NCBI RefSeq assembly: GCF_000452705.1
Contig: NZ_CP007014.1
Location: 1,922,001 to 1,986,000, forward strand
DNA length: 64,000 nt
From: Pseudomonas syringae CC1557
GTDB taxonomy: Bacteria; Pseudomonadota; Gammaproteobacteria; Pseudomonadales; Pseudomonadaceae
Direction of reading: 5' to 3'
Below the pieces are notes generated by a model. The model worked only from the letters and a program-made list of their open reading frames with translations. It was not told the origin of the DNA and made no database searches. Each line of letters begins with the position of its first letter. Positions within the stretch are counted from its first letter, which is position 1. A program made the position numbers and the translations under genes. Below are positions 57,701-64,000 of the stretch, piece after piece.

Positions 57701-58512
57701 ACCGTATTCCGCGTGTACTGAGCGTATGCCTTTTGCTGGGTTCGGCCGGGCTGTACGGCTGTGCCGGGCATCAGGACAGTGGGCAGGCTTTGCAGCAGGC
57801 AAACGCCGATTTTCAGAAGGTCAAGGAAGACACCGACGTGCTGCGCAGCGCGCCGAGGGATGTCATTCGTGCCGGCGAGTCTTTGGCCCGTGCCGAGCGC
57901 TTGTCCAGTTATCTGGGCAGTGGCGCCGATGTCAGTCATTACGCCTACCTGAGCAGTCGATACAGCGAAATCGCTCGCGAACACAGCAATTTGCTGCTCA
58001 GTCAGGAGCGCCTGGCAAAAATGGACCTCGAGCGCCAGCGCATGCAACTGGCGTTGCGTGAAGCCAAGCTGGCCAGTGCCCAGCAGCAGGGGCGCTGGCT
58101 GGAAGACCAGATTCTCAGCCTGGCCACCACGCAGACTGATCGCGGTTTGGTGATGACCCTCGGCGATGTGCTGTTCGATGCCGGGCATGCCGAGCTGAAA
58201 AACTCCGCCAGTCGCACCATTCTCAAGGTTGTGCAGTTTCTGCAGATCAATCCGCGCCGTGTGGTCAGGATCGAGGGCTACACCGATAGCACCGGTGATC
58301 GTCAGGAGAATCTGAATCTTTCGAAGGACCGTGCGCAAGCTGTTGCCGATATGCTGATGGATTTGGGCATCGATGAAAAACGTATTCAGGTTCAAGGCTA
58401 CGGCCAGCAGTTTCCGGTCGACGGTAATACCTCCGAGCGTGGGCGAGCGCAGAATCGCCGCGTCGAGATTGTGTTTTCCGATGAAAAAGGTCAGTTAGGC
58501 GCTGCTCGATAG
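57697..58512 (+). CDS. OmpA-family lipoprotein with N-terminal helical domain
   Basis: A 271-residue lipoprotein (lipobox GLYGC, Cys22) with a helical DUF4398-like segment (about 25-145) and an OmpA-type peptidoglycan-binding domain (about 155-265: GDVLFDAGHAELKNSASRTI, IEGYTDSTGDRQENLNLSKDRA, RGRAQNRRVEI). It probably ties the outer membrane to the cell wall. The coupled upstream lipoprotein shares its helical type, suggesting the two form a complex. Confidence 0.88.
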   Translation: MNRIPRVLSVCLLLGSAGLYGCAGHQDSGQALQQANADFQKVKEDTDVLRSAPRDVIRAGESLARAERLSSYLGSGADVSHYAYLSSRYSEIAREHSNLLLSQERLAKMDLERQRMQLALREAKLASAQQQGRWLEDQILSLATTQTDRGLVMTLGDVLFDAGHAELKNSASRTILKVVQFLQINPRRVVRIEGYTDSTGDRQENLNLSKDRAQAVADMLMDLGIDEKRIQVQGYGQQFPVDGNTSERGRAQNRRVEIVFSDEKGQLGAAR

Positions 58513-58526
58513 CGAAAGCGCTCAAG

Positions 58527-58563
58527 AAAAAGCCCGACACCGGTAACGGTCTCGGGCTTTTTT
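58527..58563 (+). terminator. Terminator after the OmpA-type gene
   Basis: AAAAAGCCCGA pairs with TCGGGCTTTTT, with an inner CCG/CGG stem, ending in a T-run. Confidence 0.85.
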
Positions 58564-58731
58564 GGCTTTAAACGCTGTGTGTATGGCGTTTATGGCCGCG
58601 TTTATTTTCGCGCAACGGCGCCGATCGCTGGCTTGAGCGCAAACTGTTCCCGTACACTTCTGGACTGCACCGGTTATTATCAATCTGTATTTTAAAAAAC
58701 AATAAATCACCGGTCTTTTCGAGGCTGTGCC

Positions 58732-60171
58732 ATGACCAATCTTTTGCTTTATCAGCGCATCGCTCAGCAACTGGCTGAAGACATTCGTCGGGGCGTCTAC
58801 CAGCCCGGGGAGCGGGTGCCGTCGGTTCGCAAGATGAGCTCGCAGCTCAATGTCAGTCATGCCACGGTATTGCAGGCGTATGCAAATCTCGAAGATCAGG
58901 GCCTGATCCGGGCGCGTCCGCAGTCGGGTTATTACGTTCATCAGACGCCTGCGCTGACCGCGTCCACGCCGGACATCGCGCGTGTCGAGCGGCCCGGGCT
59001 GGTCACGCGCAGCAGTATCATCCAGCAAGTGCTTGAAGAATCGCGGCGTGATGGCGTGTTCGCCCTGGGCGCGGCGGTGCCACATGTGGATTACCTGCCG
59101 GTACGTGCGCTGCATCAGCAAATTGCCAAGGTCACGCGCTTTCAAAGCCCACGTGCCTTCAGCTACATGTTCAGCCCCGGTTTCGAGCCGCTGCGCAGGC
59201 AGGTTGCGATCCGCATGCGCGACGCAGGCGTGGTGGTCGACCCGTCGGAGGTGGTGATCACGCACGGCTGTGTCGATGCGCTGCAAATGGCCTTGCGAGT
59301 GCTGACCCGCCCCGGCGATCTGATCGCTGCTGAATCCCCGGCGTATTACGGTTTGTTGCAGCTTGCCGATCTGCTTGGGCTGAAAGTCATCGAGATTCCC
59401 AGCGATCCGGCGACTGGCATCAGTCTGGAGGCCCTGCAACTGGCGGCCAATCAGTGGTCGATCAAAGCGCTGGTGCTGACTTCACGGCTAAGTAATCCTC
59501 TGGGCGGCACCATGCCTGAGGAGCGGCAGAAAAACCTTCTGCGTCTGGTTTCCGATTTTGACATTCAGGTGGTCGAGGACGACGTCTATGGCGAACTGAT
59601 GTTCGAGGTCGGACGAACCAAGGCGCTCAAGGCGTTTGATCGGTTGGGGAGGGTGCTCTACTGCTCCAGTTTTTCCAAGACCCTGTCGCCGGGCGTGCGC
59701 GTTGGCTGGATAATCGCTGGCAAGTACCAGGCCGAGATTCAGCGTCTGCAGACGTTCAGCACGCACTCTGCATGCAGCGTCACGCAAATGGGGATCGCCG
59801 CGTACCTTGAGAATGGCGGGTATGATCGGCATCTGCGTTTCATACGCCTGGAATATCGCAAGAATCTGAGCGCCTATCAGCTCGCTGTGCAGCAGTTCTT
59901 TCCTGAGGGCACGCAGATGAGTCGCCCGGCGGGTGGCTTTATCCTGTGGGTCAGCCTGCCGGGTCGGGTCAATACGCAAGAGCTGCATGTCCGCGCGCTG
60001 GAGCAGGGCATCAGCATCGCGCCGGGCCTGATTTTCAGTAATACCGAGCAGTTTAATCACTGCATACGCCTGAACTGCGGCATGCCGTGGAACAAGGAGG
60101 CGGAGCGTGCGCTGATGACGCTGGGGATGCTGGCAAAACAGCTGTGTCACGACACTGTTCCTGTCTACTGA
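58732..60171 (+). CDS. MocR-type regulator (GntR helix-turn-helix fused to aminotransferase)
   Basis: The 479-residue fusion has an N-terminal GntR winged helix (GERVPSVRKMSSQLNVSHATVLQAY) and a class I aminotransferase-like domain; the PLP lysine is in CSSFSKTLSPGVRVGW. Members use PLP or an amine ligand to control transcription, often of a neighbouring metabolic gene. No obvious target lies beside it, so its regulon cannot be guessed. Confidence 0.92.
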   Translation: MTNLLLYQRIAQQLAEDIRRGVYQPGERVPSVRKMSSQLNVSHATVLQAYANLEDQGLIRARPQSGYYVHQTPALTASTPDIARVERPGLVTRSSIIQQVLEESRRDGVFALGAAVPHVDYLPVRALHQQIAKVTRFQSPRAFSYMFSPGFEPLRRQVAIRMRDAGVVVDPSEVVITHGCVDALQMALRVLTRPGDLIAAESPAYYGLLQLADLLGLKVIEIPSDPATGISLEALQLAANQWSIKALVLTSRLSNPLGGTMPEERQKNLLRLVSDFDIQVVEDDVYGELMFEVGRTKALKAFDRLGRVLYCSSFSKTLSPGVRVGWIIAGKYQAEIQRLQTFSTHSACSVTQMGIAAYLENGGYDRHLRFIRLEYRKNLSAYQLAVQQFFPEGTQMSRPAGGFILWVSLPGRVNTQELHVRALEQGISIAPGLIFSNTEQFNHCIRLNCGMPWNKEAERALMTLGMLAKQLCHDTVPVY

Positions 60172-60284
60172 GCGGGGCAGGCTTTTTTGTCAATTATTCG
60201 GAACTCTTGCCTTGTCAGCGTGGCCTCAAAAGGACAGCATATGTTTCTTTCCGGCTTTGCCACTGTCTTGTCTGATGCCTGCCT

Positions 60285-60941
60285 ATGAATGCGTTTCGTT
60301 GTTTCGGGTTACTGGTTGTTGTTTTGCTGAGTGGTTGTGACGCTCAGCAATCACCTGTGCCCAAGCCAAAGACCGAGGCTGCCGCGCCTGCGCCTGCGCC
60401 TGCTTTACCCAAGGCTGCGGTGAAGGATGTAGCACCGGTGGAGGTTTCTGCGGCCGAGACCGTACTGCCGAAAGTGCCTGACTCCATGCATGAATTGATG
60501 CCGGGTGTTCCCGTGGTGCCTGTGGTGGTCGGTAAGGAGTCAAATGCGCCATCAGCCGCCCGGATCAACAAGGCGCCGGCATCCAGCGCTGACAAGCCTT
60601 CTTCCAAAGCAGCTTCTTCCAAGGCTGTGACGAGCAAGCGTGAGACCACCGCCAGCAATCGCAAGGCTGCCAAGGAGCCCAAGGCCAGGGATGTGCGGAT
60701 AAAAGCACCCAGGCTGGACCTGAGTCTGCCGCCTGAGTTGGTCAAGCAGCTGGACCCGCCTTCCAAAGTCATTACCAGCAAGCGCAAGCCATTGTTGCCG
60801 CAGATGTTTGGTGAATCGCCTGGAGGCAGTCCTTTCGAGCTCGAAGGCCGATTGCTGACCAATGAAATGCAACTGCAGATGCGCAACGACAACCGTCGCG
60901 ACGTCGAGGGTGCTGCTCTGGATTTCAAATTCAAGCAGTAA
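60285..60941 (+). CDS. Hypothetical lipoprotein
   Basis: A 218-residue lipoprotein (VVVLLSGC, Cys18) with a long Ala/Pro/Lys/Ser-rich linker (about 20-135) that should be disordered, and a small C-terminal region (PRLDLSLPPELVKQLDP and on) that may be the folded part. I recognise no family. Confidence 0.8.
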   Translation: MNAFRCFGLLVVVLLSGCDAQQSPVPKPKTEAAAPAPAPALPKAAVKDVAPVEVSAAETVLPKVPDSMHELMPGVPVVPVVVGKESNAPSAARINKAPASSADKPSSKAASSKAVTSKRETTASNRKAAKEPKARDVRIKAPRLDLSLPPELVKQLDPPSKVITSKRKPLLPQMFGESPGGSPFELEGRLLTNEMQLQMRNDNRRDVEGAALDFKFKQ

Positions 60942-61036
60942 GCCCTGTGTATCGTCCGATACGGCATTTTCAAACGAGCGTTTCGGCGGTTAATATCCGT
61001 GCTCTTTTTTCATTTTCTCAATAAAGGTCTCGGGTC

Positions 61037-61294
61037 ATGGACTGCCGTTCAGAGTGTGGCGCGTGTTGCATCGCGCCTTCCATTACGTCTGCCATACCCG
61101 GTATGCCGAACGGAAAGCCCGCAGGGGAGCGTTGCCTGCACCTGTCCATCGAACTGTTGTGTGCTCTGTTCGGCAAGCCCGAGCGTCCTGCTGTCTGCAG
61201 TCAGTTCAAGGCTGCGGAGGATGTCTGTGGTGTCGATCAGGCTGACGCCATTCGCCTGATAGGCTGGTGGGAAAAGGTTACTGCGGTAGCATGA
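61037..61294 (+). CDS. YkgJ-like cysteine-cluster protein
   Basis: An 85-residue protein with the family pattern CRSECGACCIAPSI at the N-terminus and further cysteines in GERCLHL, LLCALFG, PAVCSQF and DVCGV. YkgJ/UPF0153 proteins are thought to bind zinc or an Fe-S cluster; function is unknown. Confidence 0.85.
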   Translation: MDCRSECGACCIAPSITSAIPGMPNGKPAGERCLHLSIELLCALFGKPERPAVCSQFKAAEDVCGVDQADAIRLIGWWEKVTAVA

Positions 61295-61348
61295 AGCAAC
61301 ACTTTTAAGCGCAAGCGTTTTGTCGGAACTTCAAACAAGGAATAAAAC

Positions 61349-61954
61349 ATGAGTTCGCTTTATCGCATGGCTGTTGCTTGTGGATTGACTGTAGCGCTTG
61401 CCGGAGTGGCGCAGGCGGAAGACTGGAAAGTCGCCAAGGATGAGGACGGCATCAAGGTCTCGTTGAGTGATGTGCCGGGGTCCGATTACAAGGCCTATCG
61501 CGGCGTTGCTGTGATCAACGCCAGCGTCGGCAAGTTGCGCGCGCTGCAAGAGGACGTGGCGGGTGCCTGTGCATGGATTCATGAGTGCAAGTTGCAGAAA
61601 GTGCTCAAGCACGAAGGTGACAAAACCTGGACTTACAGCCAGTTCAACACGCCATGGCCGGTGACGCCGCGAGATTCGGTGTTGCTGATTACGACCCAGG
61701 AAGGCGCTGATGGCAGTATCACGCGCAATCTCGAAGGGCAGCCGAAGTACCTGCCTGAAGAAAAGGGTTTTGTGCGTGTCGCCGAGGTCAAGGGGTTCTG
61801 GAAGATGGTGCCCAAAGGCCCGAACCAGACTGAGGTGACCTATCAGGTTCACACCGAGCCAGGCGGTAGTGTGCCGTCGATGCTGGCCAACAAGTTTGTC
61901 GTCGATGCGCCGTTCAATACGCTGAAGGCGCTCAGGGACAGGGCCGCGCAGTAA
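61349..61954 (+). CDS. Exported START-domain protein
   Basis: The 201-residue protein has a signal peptide (MAVACGLTVALAGVAQA) and a START/SRPBCC lipid-binding fold (DGIKVSLSDVPGSDYKAYRG, NTPWPVTPRDSVLLITTQE, FWKMVPKGPNQTEVTYQVH). It probably binds a hydrophobic ligand in the periplasm. It is convergent with gltA. Confidence 0.88.
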   Translation: MSSLYRMAVACGLTVALAGVAQAEDWKVAKDEDGIKVSLSDVPGSDYKAYRGVAVINASVGKLRALQEDVAGACAWIHECKLQKVLKHEGDKTWTYSQFNTPWPVTPRDSVLLITTQEGADGSITRNLEGQPKYLPEEKGFVRVAEVKGFWKMVPKGPNQTEVTYQVHTEPGGSVPSMLANKFVVDAPFNTLKALRDRAAQ

Positions 61955-61971
61955 TCCCGTGTCGAGACGAA

Positions 61972-62002
61972 AAAGGGCTGCCCATTGGCAGCCCTTTGTT
62001 TT
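61972..62002. terminator. Terminator between the START-domain gene and gltA
   Basis: AAAGGGCTGCC (61972-61982) pairs perfectly with GGCAGCCCTTT (61987-61997) around CATT, followed by GTTTTT. Confidence 0.85.
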
Positions 62003-62013
62003 TGCGCTAACGC

Positions 62014-63303
62014 CTACTTGCGATCTTGCAGGGGGACGATGTCGCGCTTTACGTCGCCGGTGTAAAGCTGGCGAGGGCGACCGATCTTGTAAGGGCTGGA
62101 GAGCATTTCCTTCCAGTGCGAGATCCAGCCGACAGTCCGCGCCAGGGCGAAGATCACGGTGAACATGCTGGTCGGGATGCCGATGGCCTTGAGGATTATG
62201 CCCGAATAGAAGTCGACGTTCGGGTACAGCGAGCGTTCGATGAAGTAAGGGTCGGTCAGGGCGATCTCTTCGAGGCGCATGGCCAGTTCGAGTTGTGGAT
62301 CGTTTTTGATGCCCAGTTCCTTCAGAACTTCGTCGCAGGTCTGCTTCATCACGGTGGCGCGTGGGTCGCGGTTCTTGTAGACGCGATGCCCGAAGCCCAT
62401 GAGCTTGAACGGATCGTTCTTGTCCTTGGCCTTGGCGATGAAGGTGTCGATGTTCGAAACATCGCCAATCTCGTCGAGCATGGTCAGTACGGCTTCGTTG
62501 GCGCCGCCGTGAGCCGGGCCCCAGAGCGCTGCGATACCGGCAGCGATACAGGCGAACGGGTTGGCACCCGAAGAGCCTGCCATGCGCACGGTGGACGTCG
62601 AGGCGTTCTGCTCGTGGTCGGCGTGGAGGATGAAGATCTTGTCCATCGCCTTGGCCAGCACCGGGCTGATCGGTTTGATCTCGCACGGTGTGTTGAACAT
62701 CATGTGCAGGAAGTTTTCTGCGTAGCTGAGGTCGTTGCGCGGGTACATCATGGGTTGACCCATGGAGTACTTGTAGACCATCGCTGCCAGGGTCGGCATC
62801 TTGGCGACCAGGCGCACGGCAGAAATCTCGCGGTGCTGCGGGTTGTTGATGTCCAGCGAGTCGTGATAGAACGCCGACAGGGCGCCGACTACGCCGCACA
62901 TGACGGCCATCGGGTGGGCATCACGGCGGAAACCGTTGAAAAAGGTCTTGAGCTGTTCGTGAACCATCGTGTGGTTTTTGACCACGGCAACGAACTGGGC
63001 TTTCTGCTCGGCGGTTGGCAATTCGCCATTGAGCAGCAGGTAGCAGGTTTCCAGATAATCGGACTGCTCGGCCAGTTGTTCGATCGGGTAGCCGCGGTGA
63101 AGCAGAATTCCGTTATCACCATCGATGTAGGTGATCTTCGACTCGCAAGATGCCGTGGACATGAAGCCAGGGTCAAATGTGAAGCGGCCGGTGGCGGTGA
63201 GACCGCGTACGTCGATCACGTCCGGACCCACTGTACCCGTCAGAATTGGCAGCTCGACGGGGGCAGCACCCTCGATGATCAACTGCGCTTTTTTCTCAGC
63301 CAT
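62014..63303 (-). CDS. gltA: Citrate synthase (type II)
   Basis: The 429-residue protein has the type II length. Catalytic His regions are [13 protein letters not shown] and [15 protein letters not shown], and the catalytic Asp lies in [11 protein letters not shown]. It condenses acetyl-CoA with oxaloacetate. It is divergent from the succinate dehydrogenase operon. Confidence 0.98.
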   Translation of the reverse strand: MAEKKAQLIIEGAAPVELPILTGTVGPDVIDVRGLTATGRFTFDPGFMSTASCESKITYIDGDNGILLHRGYPIEQLAEQSDYLETCYLLLNGELPTAEQKAQFVAVVKNHTMVHEQLKTFFNGFRRDAHPMAVMCGVVGALSAFYHDSLDINNPQHREISAVRLVAKMPTLAAMVYKYSMGQPMMYPRNDLSYAENFLHMMFNTPCEIKPISPVLAKAMDKIFILHADHEQNASTSTVRMAGSSGANPFACIAAGIAALWGPAHGGANEAVLTMLDEIGDVSNIDTFIAKAKDKNDPFKLMGFGHRVYKNRDPRATVMKQTCDEVLKELGIKNDPQLELAMRLEEIALTDPYFIERSLYPNVDFYSGIILKAIGIPTSMFTVIFALARTVGWISHWKEMLSSPYKIGRPRQLYTGDVKRDIVPLQDRK

Positions 63304-63361
63304 GTGGCCTCCTATTTATGCTTCAAATCATCAGACAGGCCCCCCACGCAGGGCCCGCATC

Positions 63362-63389
63362 ACTATAGTGAGATAAATTCTAAAGTCAA
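63362..63389 (-). promoter_or_regulatory. Candidate gltA promoter
   Basis: Minus strand: TTGACT (63384-63389), 16 bp, TATAGT (63362-63367), 59 bp before the gltA ATG. Confidence 0.55.
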
Positions 63390-63504
63390 TTTGCCTAAAG
63401 TCGTGCTCCGCAAGGCGTTGACGATGCGTTTTTCGATGTCGTTTCCTGCCGTTTACGCCTTTTATCCCGGCAGCGCAATGCGCCATTGGCGGTAAGTCTG
63501 CGCG

Positions 63505-63533
63505 TTGTCATTAGCGCCCTAACTGTCTATACT
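63505..63533 (+). promoter_or_regulatory. Candidate sdh operon promoter
   Basis: TTGTCA (63505-63510), 17 bp, TATACT (63528-63533). The leader to sdhC would be about 130 nt. The 364-bp gltA-sdhC gap holds this and the gltA promoter, and no gene. Confidence 0.6.
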
Positions 63534-63667
63534 CGGTGCCCGACCGCCAGAGGCTTTTTGGCCTGTTTCAAGGGGGTCGTCACTTCCTGGGTGGTGGGTA
63601 CCTGACCAGTGCACTTCCCAACAACTTGCCCTGATTGTTAGGGGCTCTTCAAGTGTGAAAAAAAGCC

Positions 63668-64000
63668 GTGAATAGCCAACGACCTGTAAATCTAGACCTA
63701 AGGACCATCAAGCTCCCAGTCACCGCTTACACGTCCATCCTTCACCGCGTCTCCGGTGTCATCCTCTTTGTCGGTATTGCAATCATGCTGTATGCAATGG
63801 ACAAGTCGCTGGCGTCCGAAGAAGGGTTCGGCGAAGTGAAGGCGTATCTGACCAGTCCGCTGGCCAAGCTGATCGTCTGGGGGCTTCTGTCTGCCTTGCT
63901 GTACCACCTGGTGGCCGGTATCCGTCACCTGATCATGGACACCGGGGTAGGCGAGACGCTCGAAGGCGGCAAGCTGGGCTCCAAAATCGTTATCGCGGTT
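63668..64000 (+). CDS. sdhC: Succinate dehydrogenase cytochrome b556 subunit (partial at 3' end)
   Basis: The first 111 codons, from GTG 63668: VNSQRPVNLDLRTIKLPV and ILHRVSGVILFVGIAIM, typical SdhC, with the likely haem-ligand His in LLYHLVAGIRHLIMD. It anchors succinate dehydrogenase in the membrane. The gene continues beyond the window. Confidence 0.92.
   Translation, partial: MNSQRPVNLDLRTIKLPVTAYTSILHRVSGVILFVGIAIMLYAMDKSLASEEGFGEVKAYLTSPLAKLIVWGLLSALLYHLVAGIRHLIMDTGVGETLEGGKLGSKIVIAV

Overview
The window is high-GC DNA from a fluorescent pseudomonad, almost certainly the Pseudomonas syringae species complex. It carries a pyoverdine locus whose last peptide-synthetase modules are predicted to add (hydroxy)aspartate and then serine. 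The gene order around gltX, leuCDB-asd, etfBA and gltA-sdh, and the many short palindromic intergenic repeats, fit the same group. No transposase, phage, plasmid or CRISPR sequence was seen.

Region 1 (1-27.6 kb) is the pyoverdine locus. It holds the 3' end of the terminal peptide synthetase, two tandem FpvA-like TonB-dependent receptors (only the first with a signalling domain), the exporter pvdE, the periplasmic maturation genes pvdO, pvdN, pvdM and pvdP, the efflux system pvdR-pvdT-opmQ and the acylase pvdQ. Five PvdS-type promoters (TAAAT, 16 bp, CGT) tie these together: one before the second receptor, a divergent pair between pvdM and pvdP, and a divergent pair between pvdR and pvdQ. The acylated precursor made by the synthetases is exported by PvdE, deacylated by PvdQ, oxidised and modified by PvdP/M/N/O in the periplasm, secreted by PvdRT-OpmQ and taken back up as the iron complex by the receptors.

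Region 2 (27.6-40.4 kb) is core genome: an aromatic/aspartate aminotransferase, uvrB, gltX, a tRNA operon (Ala-Glu-Ala-Glu), a hotdog thioesterase, dusC, an ibpA-type small heat shock gene with a sigma-32 promoter and a ROSE-like thermometer, and a PAS-GGDEF-EAL protein. Two copies of a roughly 440-bp structured repeat flank gltX and the tRNAs in direct orientation. It has several hairpins with compensatory base changes between copies and, in copy 1, 51-bp terminal inverted repeats. This is the most interesting unexplained feature here.

Region 3 (39.5-50.3 kb) holds a LysR regulator divergent from leuCD-leuB-asd, then a galactonate operon dgoK-dgoA-dgoD-dgoT with an IclR-type regulator.

Region 4 (50.3-64 kb) holds an aldehyde reductase divergent from a YqhC-like AraC regulator, etfQO divergent from etfBA with a PsrA-type site between them, a periplasmic solute-binding protein, two envelope lipoprotein genes, a MocR-type regulator, three small genes (lipoprotein, YkgJ-like, START-domain), and gltA divergent from sdhC, which runs off the end of the window.
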